NCBI GenBank assembly: GCA_003268905.1
Contig: QLTU01000009.1
Location: forward strand, 1-64,000
DNA: 64,000 nucleotides
Source of the DNA: Acidovorax defluvii
Lineage (GTDB): Bacteria; Pseudomonadota; Gammaproteobacteria; Burkholderiales; Burkholderiaceae_C
Direction of reading: 5' to 3'
Position numbers and translations under genes: made by a program. Under the pieces are notes generated by a model, which saw nothing but the letters and a program-made list of their open reading frames with translations, did not search any database and had not been told where the DNA came from. Shown piece after piece: positions 8,529-16,828 of the stretch. Every line of letters begins with the position of its first letter. Positions within the stretch are counted from its first letter, which is position 1.

Positions 8529-8897
8529 TCAGCTCGCAGACCGGTAGATGCGGGCCACACTGCCGGCATTGCGCCCGCCCATGGCGCTTCCATATGTGGC
8601 GGCAGCATCTGCGGGGGGTAGCAAACCTGCGGCTTGCCGGTCGGTGATGGCCGCCAGGCGGGCCAGGCTCTCACGTTGAACCGCGAGCAAAGCGCCGACG
8701 GCCTGCAGGCGCTTTTGCAGGCCAGCAGGCGCAACACCTTGCCGAGAAATCTGTTCCATGACTTGTGACAGCTGTGCTGCTGCGTTGCGCAGCTGGGTGC
8801 TACCCGTTTCGAGCGCCTGTGGATCTGCAGCCAAAAGCGCAGCAGAAATGCCCTGCAGTTGGTGTTCTACGGTGGTGAGCGCGTCTTCCAGTTGCAT
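8529..8897 (-). CDS. flgN: Flagellar export chaperone FlgN
   Basis: A small 122-residue all-helical protein with heptad-like leucines (LEDALTTVEHQLQGISAAL; LTRLAAITDRQAAGLLPP region). It ends with an Ala/Gly-rich tail and matches FlgN-type chaperones that keep hook-filament junction proteins FlgK and FlgL export-ready. Sequence conservation in this family is poor. The call rests on size, helix pattern and position directly after flgM in a flgA-flgM-flgN leftward arrangement, standard in beta- and gammaproteobacteria. Confidence 0.8.
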   Translation of the reverse strand: MQLEDALTTVEHQLQGISAALLAADPQALETGSTQLRNAAAQLSQVMEQISRQGVAPAGLQKRLQAVGALLAVQRESLARLAAITDRQAAGLLPPADAAATYGSAMGGRNAGSVARIYRSAS

Positions 8898-8936
8898 GGT
8901 GCCTGTGTGCGGGTGAAGACGTTATGGGGAAACGGG

Positions 8937-9254
8937 TTACCCGCGTGAGCGGGTGAGTATTTCCTGGGCGTTCGACAACATCTTGTCGGCAATGGCCCCG
9001 GCATCCACGGTGAACGTGCCTTGATCGATGGCTGCTCGCACTGCCTTGACCCGACCGGCGTCGAAATCTCCGGCCGTTCGCGCCGTCTGGGCAAGGGTTC
9101 GGGCGCTCATGGACACCGTAACGGGCACACCAGCGGCCGACGCCGAGCTTGCGCCTTTCGTTGCTTCTTCCGCTGCTGCAGGGGTTTTTGTCTGTTTGGA
9201 CAGCCCTGTTTGCGCGAGTGCTCCCGGGAGTTCCGGTTTTTGACCAATCTTCAT
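8937..9254 (-). CDS. flgM: Anti-sigma-28 factor FlgM
   Basis: Binds and inhibits FliA until the hook is complete, then is exported. The 105-residue protein begins MKIGQKPELPG and has a disordered Lys/Ala/Thr-rich first half. The conserved C-terminal sigma-binding helices follow: FDAGRVKAVRAAIDQGTFTV, then AGAIADKMLSNAQEIL. The start at 9254 gives the family-typical MKI beginning; a start 14 codons earlier reads unlike FlgM. A clear sigma-28 promoter lies just upstream (9299-9325), giving the usual feedback. Confidence 0.93.
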   Translation of the reverse strand: MKIGQKPELPGALAQTGLSKQTKTPAAAEEATKGASSASAAGVPVTVSMSARTLAQTARTAGDFDAGRVKAVRAAIDQGTFTVDAGAIADKMLSNAQEILTRSRG

Positions 9255-9298
9255 CGCTCTCTCCACCACCCCGTTCGATGTGGGGCACAGTAGCAATG

Positions 9299-9325
9299 TT
9301 TTCGACCTATCCGGGCCAGACTTTA
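9299..9325 (-). promoter_or_regulatory. Sigma-28 promoter of flgM
   Basis: Read on the minus strand: TAAAGTCT, an 11-base spacer, then GTCGAAAA. The sigma-28 consensus is TAAAGTTT-N11-GCCGATAA, so the -35 and -10 elements match at 7/8 and 6/8 positions with exact spacing. It ends about 45 bases before the flgM start, so FliA would drive its own inhibitor. Confidence 0.75.
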
Positions 9326-9347
9326 GCCATTTCTGGCCAGTGGTGCA

Positions 9348-10127
9348 TCAAAGAGATGCAGCTATTGTCCCATCTTCATTGACAATGCCCGATATCAATC
9401 GACCATTACTCATGCGGATGCGAACAGTCTGCCCCACGGTTCCGTTCGACATTGCCTGGCCCGACGATGTTACCGAATAGCCGGGGCCCTGAGCCACCAC
9501 ACGAACCTGTGCACCCGCGCGGAAAACACTGGGTGCCCGCACCATGGACTGCCGCACCGCCTGCCCCGCCATCAACTGGCGGGATGCCACCTGCCCCACC
9601 CATTGCTCGGGGTTGGCGATGACAGGCGCCACTTCGGCAGCCCAATCCACCTCGGATTCGCTGGCATCCGCCGCCGTCAACACGGTTCCGGTGGTGACAT
9701 TGTTGTTCAACACCCAGGCCGGGCCAAAAGCCTTGATGGTCACCGGCAGAAAAACGTTCCAGGCCGTGGCACCCTCCACGCAGCGAAGCCCCAGGCGCGT
9801 GCGTCCCCACAGGCGGGAGCCGGCTGGCAAGTAGGGCTCTACGCGTGCGCAAGGCGCCAGGCGCAACCGGCTATCGAGCGTGCCCACGCTGACTTCCATG
9901 CGCAAGGGCAAACCACCAGACGGGCTGCTCGCCAGCGCATTGTCCAGCCAGCGCTGCGTCAGCGGCCCCAGATCAGCGGCGGGGTCCATCACAGCCTGTG
10001 CCAGCAACGGACCGCCGTACATTGCCGACCCCAAACCCGCCAGCACCAGCGTTGCACGCAAAGCGGTACGCCGCAACAGCGGCAGGAACACCCGCAGCAA
10101 GTGGGGAAAGGGGTTAAGGGGCAGCAC
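9348..10127 (-). CDS. flgA: Flagellar P-ring assembly chaperone FlgA
   Basis: Periplasmic chaperone for FlgI. After a signal peptide with a hydrophobic core around ATLVLAGLGSAMYG, the protein carries the SAF domain region VLNNNVTTGTVLTAADASESEVDW. The FlgA C-terminal pattern follows: AGQAVRQSMVRAPSVFRAGAQVRV and GTVGQTVRIRMSNGRLISGIV. I chose the GTG at 10127 because AGGAG lies 7 bases upstream; an ATG at 10172 is an alternative with no good Shine-Dalgarno. 259 residues. It is divergent from flgB and heads a flgA-flgM-flgN series, although flgM has its own promoter. Confidence 0.92.
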   Translation of the reverse strand: MLPLNPFPHLLRVFLPLLRRTALRATLVLAGLGSAMYGGPLLAQAVMDPAADLGPLTQRWLDNALASSPSGGLPLRMEVSVGTLDSRLRLAPCARVEPYLPAGSRLWGRTRLGLRCVEGATAWNVFLPVTIKAFGPAWVLNNNVTTGTVLTAADASESEVDWAAEVAPVIANPEQWVGQVASRQLMAGQAVRQSMVRAPSVFRAGAQVRVVAQGPGYSVTSSGQAMSNGTVGQTVRIRMSNGRLISGIVNEDGTIAASL

Positions 10128-10339
10128 GGCAATCTCCTGGGCGGATGGGCTGCCAGCCACCGGGCAGACCATTTCACCGCTGCAACTATAGGCAGACCTT
10201 GGCGGGATGAACCCGAAAACTGCACGCCAATGTCCGCTTTCTTCGCGCTTTAGAAAAATCCGGCGATTTCCATAATCAAGCCACGCCGGAAACCCTCTCC
10301 AGGGCCCGGCGCCACTGCAACCCAGAGTGTGAGGCACAC

Positions 10340-10783
10340 ATGCTTGACAAGATGACCAACCGGCTGGACTTTCACGGCAACGCACTTTTGCTGCGCGCCG
10401 AGCGCCAGCGCGCCATCGCCAGCAACATTGCCAATGCCGACACGCCCGGGTACGTGGCCCGCGACTTCAACTTTGCCCAGGCCATGCGTGACGCCACTGG
10501 CTCTTCCGCAGGCAACAGCGCAGCCCGCCTGGCCAGCAGTGGCGCAGGGGCTTCCGGCACCACCGACGCGCGCCACATTCCGCTGCCCGCCTCAGGCGCT
10601 GGCGCCGGATCACAAAGCACGCTGGGGTACGCCATGCAAACCCAGCCCAGCTTGGACAACAACACCGTGGACCTCGACCGGGAACGCGCCAACTTTGTGG
10701 ACAACGCCGTGCGTTATGAGGCCACGCTGCGCTTCCTCAACGGGCAATCCAAAACCATGCTCAGCGCCATTCAGGGCCAATAA
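10340..10783 (+). CDS. flgB: Flagellar proximal rod protein FlgB
   Basis: The first gene of the rightward rod-hook operon. The N-terminal rod signature ALLLRAERQRAIASNIANADTPGYVARDF is clear, and the C-terminal helix VDLDRERANFVDNAVRYEATLRFLN is typical. Ala/Gly/Ser-rich middle. 147 residues, normal. The divergent gap to flgA (10128-10339) must contain the operon promoter; I could not identify a convincing sigma-54 or sigma-28 site in it. Confidence 0.96.
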   Translation: MLDKMTNRLDFHGNALLLRAERQRAIASNIANADTPGYVARDFNFAQAMRDATGSSAGNSAARLASSGAGASGTTDARHIPLPASGAGAGSQSTLGYAMQTQPSLDNNTVDLDRERANFVDNAVRYEATLRFLNGQSKTMLSAIQGQ

Positions 10784-10813
10784 GCCAGGCCGCGCAGACA
10801 ACGGGAAATCACC

Positions 10814-11218
10814 ATGTCCATGTTCTCCATCTTCAGTGTTTCAGGCAGCGCCATCAGCGCCCAGTCACAGCGGCTCAACGTCGTGGCCAGCAACCTGGCC
10901 AACGTGGATGCCGTGGCCGGGCCGGACGGCCAGGCGTACAAGGCCCGTCAGGTGGTCTTCCAGACCACCCCCATGGGCGCAGACAGCTCTGCCGGTGTGC
11001 GCGTGAGCGCCATCAACGAAAACAACACGCCGGGGCGGCGCATCCACGACCCGGGGCACCCTTCCGCCGATGCAGAGGGCTACGTGACCCATTCCAACGT
11101 GAACGCCGTGGACGAGATGGTCAACATGATTTCCGCATCGCGCTCCTATCAGAACAACGTCGAGGTCATGAACACGGCCAAGACGTTGCTGCTCAAGACC
11201 CTGCAAATGGGCCAGTAA
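10814..11218 (+). CDS. flgC: Flagellar proximal rod protein FlgC
   Basis: Rod component assembled after FlgB. The N-terminus has SAQSQRLNVVASNLANVDAVAG and the C-terminal end VNAVDEMVNMISASRSYQNNVEVMNTAKTLLLKTLQMGQ, both standard for FlgC. 134 residues. It follows flgB by 30 bases with GGAAA ahead of the ATG and precedes flgD by 17 bases. Confidence 0.96.
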   Translation: MSMFSIFSVSGSAISAQSQRLNVVASNLANVDAVAGPDGQAYKARQVVFQTTPMGADSSAGVRVSAINENNTPGRRIHDPGHPSADAEGYVTHSNVNAVDEMVNMISASRSYQNNVEVMNTAKTLLLKTLQMGQ

Positions 11219-11235
11219 TTTCAGGACAAGCCACC

Positions 11236-11901
11236 ATGATCAACAGCGCAACCTCCGCCACTTCGGGCTCTACGGCCGTGGGCACCACGGCAACCAGGGC
11301 CGACACCACGACCGATGCCTCGGCGGGACAGGACCGGTTCCTGAAGCTTCTGGTGGCACAGCTCAACAACCAGGATCCGATGAATCCGCTGGACAACGCG
11401 CAGATGACCTCGCAGATCGCGCAGATCAACACGGTGACCGGAATCCAGCAACTCAATGACACCGTCAAGGGGCTAGTCAGCCAGTTTGCTGCACAGCAAA
11501 TGCTGCAGGGCAGCGCCATGGTGGGGCATCAGGTGCTGGCAGAAGGCAATACCCTGTCCGTGGACACCGAGAGTGGCGAGGCTACCGGCGCCTTCGACCT
11601 CGCCGGATCGGCCGCCAGCGTGAAGGTCCAGGTGCTCGACGCCGCCGGCAAAGAGGTGGGGACTGTCGACATGGGCAGCCTCCCGGCAGGCCGCTACAAC
11701 TTTGCATGGGATACCGCTGGCTACCAGGGCGACAGCGCGCTGCGCTTCAAGGTGCTGGCCGCCAATGGCGACACCAGCGTGGGATCCACCGCACTGATGA
11801 TCGACAAGGTCACCGCCGTCAGCATGGACAACGGCAGCCTGCAGCTGCAACTTTCGCGCGGCGGCATGACCACCCAGGCAGGCATCAAGGCCATTTTGTA
11901 A
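11236..11901 (+). CDS. flgD: Hook cap / scaffolding protein FlgD
   Basis: Caps the growing hook so FlgE can polymerise. The conserved N-terminal part reads FLKLLVAQLNNQDPMNPLDNAQMTSQIAQINTVTGI, the classic FlgD motif. Two beta domains follow (tudor-like and Fn3-like, GRYNFAWDTAGYQGDSALRFKV). 221 residues, normal. It lies between flgC and flgE. The C-terminal beta segment lines up with known FlgD proteins and shows nothing unusual. Confidence 0.96.
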   Translation: MINSATSATSGSTAVGTTATRADTTTDASAGQDRFLKLLVAQLNNQDPMNPLDNAQMTSQIAQINTVTGIQQLNDTVKGLVSQFAAQQMLQGSAMVGHQVLAEGNTLSVDTESGEATGAFDLAGSAASVKVQVLDAAGKEVGTVDMGSLPAGRYNFAWDTAGYQGDSALRFKVLAANGDTSVGSTALMIDKVTAVSMDNGSLQLQLSRGGMTTQAGIKAIL

Positions 11902-11928
11902 TTTCAAGAATCACCAGGAGTACACACC

Positions 11929-13200
11929 ATGGCTTTCCAACACGGCCTCTCGGGACTGAACGCCTCCAGCAAGAACCTGGACGTCATTGGTCACAACATC
12001 GCCAATGCCAACACCACGGGTTTCAAGTCGTCGCGCGCCGAGTTCGCGGACCTGGTGGCATCGTCCATGGGAGCGGGCGGTGGCGCCAACTATGGCATCG
12101 GCGTCGAAGTGGCGGCGGTGGCCCAGCAGTTCTCGCAGGGCAACGTCACGGTGACGGGCAACAACCTGGATGTGGCCATCAACGGCAACGGTTTTTTCAA
12201 GGTGCAGCAGGCCGATGGCTCGGCCGCATACACGCGTGCCGGCAATTTCAAGCTCGACAAGACGGGCGATCTGGTCACCAACGGCGGTGCCCAGGTGATG
12301 GGATTCAGGGTGGACCCCGCCACGGGCCTCAGCACCTCTGAGGCACAGCCCCTGAGCTTCCCAACGGGAGCCCCCATCCAGGCCAAGCAAACCGAATCGA
12401 TCAAGGCCACACTGAACCTGGACGCGCGCGCCAAGGATTCTGCGGGCGACGCGACCGCCACGCCTCCCGTTCCCGCCACGCCGCGCTCCACTTACGGCAC
12501 GTCGATCAATGTGTACGACACCCAGGGCGTGGCCACGCCGGTGAACCTGTACTTCATGAAGACAGCCAACCCCAACGAATGGGCGGTCTACAACCAGCTC
12601 GATGACCCGACGGCAGTTCCTCCCGTGACGGCCATCTCCCTGGGAACCATTGCGTTCGACGAAAACGGCAAGATCGATCCCGCCACAGCAACACTCACAC
12701 TGACGGTCTCCCCCACCGCCAACCCGAATGCAGGGACCGCAGCACCGGCCGTGGCAAATTTCCCCGTGGACATCGACATGAGCGGAGCCACCCAGTTCGG
12801 CAGCAAGTTCGCCGTGGCGGATCTCTCGCAAGACGGCTATGCCTCGGGCGACCTCACGAGCATCAATATCTCCAACGACGGCATGGTCATGGCCAGTTAC
12901 TCCAATGGCGTGACCCGTTCCGAGGCGCAGGTGGCGCTGGCCAATTTCCGCAACCCGCAGGGCCTGCTGGCCGTGGGCGGCAACAACTGGGTGGAGTCGT
13001 TTGATTCCGGCCCCGCCGTGCTGGGAAAACCCGGCGACGGCAACTTTGGCGCGCTGCGCTCGGGGGCGCTTGAAGACTCGAACGTGGACCTCACCGCCGA
13101 GCTGGTCAACATGATGACCGCCCAGCGCGCCTACCAGGCCAACGCCCAGACTATCAAGACGCAAGACCAGGTGATGTCGACCCTGGTGAACCTGAGATGA
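11929..13200 (+). CDS. flgE: Flagellar hook protein FlgE
   Basis: The hook subunit. The N-terminal rod/hook signature (HGLSGLNASSKNLDVIGHNIANANTTGFK) and a second motif (NNLDVAINGNGFFKVQ) are present. The C-terminus (LEDSNVDLTAELVNMMTAQRAYQANAQTIKTQDQV) shows the coiled tail common to axial proteins. 423 residues with a variable surface domain in the middle. A GGAG lies upstream of the ATG. An unusually long GC-rich gap (185 bases) separates it from flgF. Confidence 0.97.
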   Translation: MAFQHGLSGLNASSKNLDVIGHNIANANTTGFKSSRAEFADLVASSMGAGGGANYGIGVEVAAVAQQFSQGNVTVTGNNLDVAINGNGFFKVQQADGSAAYTRAGNFKLDKTGDLVTNGGAQVMGFRVDPATGLSTSEAQPLSFPTGAPIQAKQTESIKATLNLDARAKDSAGDATATPPVPATPRSTYGTSINVYDTQGVATPVNLYFMKTANPNEWAVYNQLDDPTAVPPVTAISLGTIAFDENGKIDPATATLTLTVSPTANPNAGTAAPAVANFPVDIDMSGATQFGSKFAVADLSQDGYASGDLTSINISNDGMVMASYSNGVTRSEAQVALANFRNPQGLLAVGGNNWVESFDSGPAVLGKPGDGNFGALRSGALEDSNVDLTAELVNMMTAQRAYQANAQTIKTQDQVMSTLVNLR

Positions 13201-13202
13201 AG

Positions 13203-13365
13203 CAACACCCCCCTGTGGCGCTGCGCGCCTTCCCCCCGCTCTCGCAACGCTGCGCGCTGCGGGCGAGGGGACGCAGCCAGCGCGGCGGGGCGGCCCTTGC
13301 GCGGCTGCCCTGGCCCTGGGCGCGCCAGTTTCTGGCGCCGCAGGCGCAGTGCGGCTCGGTGAAAC
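13203..13365. repeat. GC-rich intergenic element between flgE and flgF
   Basis: About 160 bases of very GC-rich sequence with internal inverted segments (for example CCCCCCGCTCTCGCAACGC facing GCTGCGGGCGAGGGG) interrupt the otherwise tight flg operon. From memory, similar blocks (CGCTGCGCGCCTTCCCC ... GCGCGGCGGGGCGGCCCTTGCGCG) recur between genes in Comamonadaceae genomes. No second copy occurs in this window, so the repeat status is recalled, not shown. Confidence 0.45.
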
Positions 13366-13385
13366 ACTGAAAGGAAAGCAGGACC

Positions 13386-14126
13386 ATGGACCGCATCATC
13401 TACACCTCCATGACGGGCGCCAACGCCGCCGCGCACCGGCAGGCGGTGCTGGCCAACAACCTGGCGAACGCATCCACCACCGGGTTCCGTGCCGAAATGT
13501 CCACCTTCCGCTCGGTGCCACTGCAGGGCGAGGGGTCTACCACGCGTGTCTTCGCGCTGGAGGCCACGTCTGGCCACGTCACGGCGTCCGGCCCCGCACA
13601 AACCACGGGGCGCAACCTGGATGCCATGGCCAAGGGCAATGCCTGGTTCGCCGTGCAAGGGCTCGATGGCACCGAGACATACACCCGCGCAGGCCATTTC
13701 CAGGTCTCCCAGGGCGGGCAACTGGTCACCCCCACCGGACTGCCGGTGCTGTCGGATGGCGGTGCGCCCATCGATATTCCGCCCAACGCCACCATTTCCC
13801 TGGGTGCGGATGGCACGGTCACGGCCAAGACGGGCAACGAGCCACCGGTTCCCGTGGCCCGCCTCAAACTTGCCACGGCCACCGCCGACAACCCGGTGCG
13901 ACGGGGCGACGACGGCCTGTTCCGCGCCGCCAACGGTGACGCCCTGCCGGCCGACCCCAACGCGCAAATGCTGGCCGGTGCGCTGGAGGGCTCCAATGTG
14001 AACGCGGTCGAATGCATGGTGGGCATGATTGCCGCGTCCCGCCAGTTCGAGCAGCAAATGAAGCTGCTGCAAACCGCAGAGAGTGATGACAAGGCCGCAG
14101 GCCAGCTACTGAGCCTCAACGGCTGA
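13386..14126 (+). CDS. flgF: Flagellar proximal rod protein FlgF
   Basis: Rod protein. The N-terminus MDRIIYTSMTGANAAAHRQAVLANNLANASTTGFRAEM is typical FlgF. The middle motif RNLDAMAKGNAWFAVQ and the C-terminus GALEGSNVNAVECMVGMIAASRQFEQQMKLLQTAE support it. 246 residues. It follows the GC-rich spacer and lies 17 bases upstream of flgG. AAAGGAAA precedes its ATG. Confidence 0.96.
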   Translation: MDRIIYTSMTGANAAAHRQAVLANNLANASTTGFRAEMSTFRSVPLQGEGSTTRVFALEATSGHVTASGPAQTTGRNLDAMAKGNAWFAVQGLDGTETYTRAGHFQVSQGGQLVTPTGLPVLSDGGAPIDIPPNATISLGADGTVTAKTGNEPPVPVARLKLATATADNPVRRGDDGLFRAANGDALPADPNAQMLAGALEGSNVNAVECMVGMIAASRQFEQQMKLLQTAESDDKAAGQLLSLNG

Positions 14127-14143
14127 AGAAAAGGACAACCGCC

Positions 14144-14926
14144 ATGATGAATTCACTGTGGATCGCCAAGACCGGCATGACCGCCCAGCAAACCCAGCTG
14201 GACGTGATCTCGCACAACCTCGCCAACGTCTCCACCACTGGTTTCAAGCGCAACCGTGCAGAGTTTCAGGACCTGATCTATCAGAACCTGCGCCAGGTTG
14301 GCGCCCAGACCACCGAGGAAAACCAGTTGCCTACGGGCCTGCATCTGGGCCTGGGCGTGAACGTGGTGGCTACCAGCCGCAATTTCACGCAGGGCGGCCT
14401 GCAACAGTCGGGCAACAACCTTGATGTGGCCATCAATGGCGACGGGTTTTTCGAGGTCACTTTGCCCGATGGCACCACCGGCTACACACGGGACGGTTCG
14501 TTCCAGCTCGACGCTCAGGGCCGCATAGTCACCTCCGGCGGCCTGCCCGTGGCCCCCGGCATCACCGTGCCCGCGGGCACGAAAAGCATCAGCATCAGCG
14601 AAAACGGTGAAGTGAGTGCCATCGTGGCGGGCTCCGTCGCACCGCAGCCACTGGGCTCGCTGTCTATGTCCAGCTTCGTCAACTCTGCCGGCCTGCAGCC
14701 GGTGGGCCAGAACATGTTCAAGGAGTCGGCTGCGTCCGGCGCTCCCCAGCAGGGCACGCCCGGCACCAACGGCCTGGGCATCGTGCGCCAGGGCTTTCTG
14801 GAGACTTCCAACGTCAACGTGGTGGAAGAACTGGTCAACATGATCCAGACCCAGCGCGCCTACGAGATGAACTCCAAGGCCATCCAGACTTCGGACCAGA
14901 TGCTGGCCAAACTGTCGCAAATGTGA
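14144..14926 (+). CDS. flgG: Flagellar distal rod protein FlgG
   Basis: Forms the distal rod that passes through the P and L rings. The N-terminus (MMNSLWIAKTGMTAQQTQLDVISHNLANVSTTGFKRNRAEFQDL) and the C-terminus (GFLETSNVNVVEELVNMIQTQRAYEMNSKAIQTSDQML) are almost invariant FlgG sequences. 260 residues. AAAAGGA precedes two adjacent ATGs; either could be used. It is followed by flgH with an 11-base gap. Confidence 0.97.
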   Translation: MMNSLWIAKTGMTAQQTQLDVISHNLANVSTTGFKRNRAEFQDLIYQNLRQVGAQTTEENQLPTGLHLGLGVNVVATSRNFTQGGLQQSGNNLDVAINGDGFFEVTLPDGTTGYTRDGSFQLDAQGRIVTSGGLPVAPGITVPAGTKSISISENGEVSAIVAGSVAPQPLGSLSMSSFVNSAGLQPVGQNMFKESAASGAPQQGTPGTNGLGIVRQGFLETSNVNVVEELVNMIQTQRAYEMNSKAIQTSDQMLAKLSQM

Positions 14927-14937
14927 GGAGCACCACC

Positions 14938-15633
14938 ATGAACACCCTCCTGCGCCTGATGGGCTGCGCCGCCCTCGCCGTGCTCGCCACGGGCTGCGCC
15001 AGCATCAACCCGCCACCGCCTGTGGACGTGCTGCCCACCACACTGCCACCCGTGGCCACCATGCCCCGGCCCGCCGGTCCTGCCACGGGCAGCCTGTTTC
15101 ATGCCGCCAGCTTTCGGCCCGCGTTCGAAGACCAGCGCGCCCGCCTGATCGGTGATCTGGTAACGATCACGATCAAGGAAGAAATCGACGCCAAGCAAAA
15201 CAGCACGTCGAACGTCGGCCGGTCGTCCAACACCGAGGGCCGCATCACGGCGCTGCCGCTTGTTTCAAGCAGCCTGGCTGCCAAGCTTGCTGGCAAGACG
15301 GCCATCGGTGCGGGCTATGAAAACACCTTCGAGGGCAAGGGGGACACCCTGGCCAAGAACGATTTCAAGAGCAACATCACCGCCATCGTCACCGACGTGC
15401 TGCCCAACGGGCATCTGGTCGTTGCGGGCGAAAAGCAGGTGGGCGTGAACCGCAGTGTGGACGTGCTGCGCTTTTCGGGCATCGTGGATCCACGCCGTCT
15501 GGCGCCTGGCAGCGTCATCGATTCCCGGTACGTGGCCAACGTGCGCGTGATCTCGCGCGGCATGGGCGAGCAGGCCGAGGCGCAGGCCATGGGCTGGCTG
15601 GCACGGGCGTTCAACACGGTCACGCCGTTCTGA
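14938..15633 (+). CDS. flgH: Flagellar L-ring lipoprotein FlgH
   Basis: Outer-membrane ring of the basal body. The N-terminus is a lipoprotein signal (LMGCAALAVLATGCAS, lipobox ATGC). The conserved body contains DQRARLIGDLVTITIKEEIDAKQNSTSNVGR, then FEGKGDTLAKNDFKSNITAIVTDVLPNGHLVVAGEKQVGVN and RVISRGMGEQAEAQAMGWLARAFN. I use the ATG at 14938 because GGAG lies 8 bases upstream; a start at 14923 would precede the signal by five odd residues. 231 residues. Confidence 0.96.
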   Translation: MNTLLRLMGCAALAVLATGCASINPPPPVDVLPTTLPPVATMPRPAGPATGSLFHAASFRPAFEDQRARLIGDLVTITIKEEIDAKQNSTSNVGRSSNTEGRITALPLVSSSLAAKLAGKTAIGAGYENTFEGKGDTLAKNDFKSNITAIVTDVLPNGHLVVAGEKQVGVNRSVDVLRFSGIVDPRRLAPGSVIDSRYVANVRVISRGMGEQAEAQAMGWLARAFNTVTPF

Positions 15634-15653
15634 CACAGGTTTGCACCGCGCCC

Positions 15654-16634
15654 ATGCACACCCTGCGCACACTGCTTCAACGCTCGGCGGCCCTGGTCCT
15701 GGTGATGTGCTGCGGCCTTGCTGGCGCAGCCGATTTTCGCGACCCGGTGGGGCAACCCTTTCTGGTCTGGCCCAATATTCCGGTCGTGCGCGCCACCGAT
15801 CTGGGCGAATACGAGCACGATCGCAAGCTGTTTGCAGACCTGCACACCGGCAAGGGTGATCCGGCCACGGTGCTTGCCGCACTGCAGGCCGTGGACAGCC
15901 TGCAGGCCCACCACGAGCGCACGGCGCTGGCCCAGCTGGGGCGCACGCTCAACACCCAATTGATTGGCGAGCTGGACCGCCAGGCACGGCGCATCAACAC
16001 CCGTTCGCCCAAGCTGCGCTTCGAGTTTGCCGGCATCACGCCCGAAGAGTTGCAGCGCGCCTCTGCGGCCGATGCCCGGGCGCTGGATGCCCTCAAGGCC
16101 AAGGCGGGCCGGATGGCGATGGTGGCCTACATCACCTACACACGGCTGGAGGGTTCGCTGGTGCAGGCCACCGCCACGCTGGTCAAGCTGGGCAGTGGCG
16201 AATCGCAAAGCTTCACCGTGACGGTGCCCGCGCCCACGCTGGCGGATGCGCTGGCGCGCGACATCTTTGATTACTTTCAGGGCACGCGCTTTTCTCAGCA
16301 CCAGAACCCGCTGGCCGCACGGGAATGGCTGATGGCCGCGCCGGGACACGCCGATCAGCTGGTCTCGCGCGAGGCGGCGCAGCGCTACTGCCAGTCGCAG
16401 AACGCGGCCCTGCCCACGGCAGGGGAGCTGGAGACGGCCGAGGCATCGGGTTTTTATGGCGGCGGCGTGGCGCTGCGGCCCACCGGCGTCTACCACATCC
16501 AGTCGGGTCTGTACGACACGGCACAGGCGCTGGCAGACAAGGTGCGCGCCAACCACATTGCCAGCGTGCCCAATGGCCACTACTACTGCATACGCAACCC
16601 GGTGGACACCAGGGCGGCCAGGGTGCGCAGGTAA
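15654..16634 (+). CDS. Secreted protein of unknown function inserted between flgH and flgI
   Basis: A 326-residue protein with a signal peptide (LVLVMCCGLAGA then AADF). I do not recognise a named family for the body. The N-terminal two thirds are helical and charged. The last 90 residues (AQRYCQSQNAALPTAGELE, then a Gly-rich stretch, HIQSG and HYYCIRN) loosely resemble the C-terminal domains of DUF1566/Lcl or sulfatase-modifying-like proteins, with two Cys that could form a disulfide. It starts 21 bases after flgH, in the same direction, so it is co-transcribed with the ring genes. flgH and flgI are normally adjacent. A periplasmic or envelope role near the P/L rings is inferred from place and signal only. 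Confidence 0.75.
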   Translation: MHTLRTLLQRSAALVLVMCCGLAGAADFRDPVGQPFLVWPNIPVVRATDLGEYEHDRKLFADLHTGKGDPATVLAALQAVDSLQAHHERTALAQLGRTLNTQLIGELDRQARRINTRSPKLRFEFAGITPEELQRASAADARALDALKAKAGRMAMVAYITYTRLEGSLVQATATLVKLGSGESQSFTVTVPAPTLADALARDIFDYFQGTRFSQHQNPLAAREWLMAAPGHADQLVSREAAQRYCQSQNAALPTAGELETAEASGFYGGGVALRPTGVYHIQSGLYDTAQALADKVRANHIASVPNGHYYCIRNPVDTRAARVRR

Positions 16635-16655
16635 GGTGAGCACGCAGTTAGTTCG

Positions 16656-16718
16656 TCAAAAATAATAGCTGCTAGCGCTTTACCGTAAAGGGCTAGAGCC
16701 ACATTTGGCTCATATTTT
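16656..16718 (+). repeat. Dispersed palindromic repeat, copy b (before flgI)
   Basis: Reads AATAATAGCTGCTAGCGCTT, then TACCGTAAAGGGCTAGAGCC and ACATTTGG. It is an intergenic copy of the seven-member family, in the gap between the secreted-protein gene and flgI. Could affect the mRNA here by forming a stem (TAGCGCTTTA / TAAAGGGCTA). Confidence 0.75.
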
Positions 16719-16828
16719 GATTACCCCCACCTCCCCGCACAAACCGGGGGCGAACACCGGCAATAAGGCGGCAGAAGCACGCTCTTTTCCCCTCTTTGCC
16801 GGCCGGGTGGCGCGCCACAATGGGTGCC

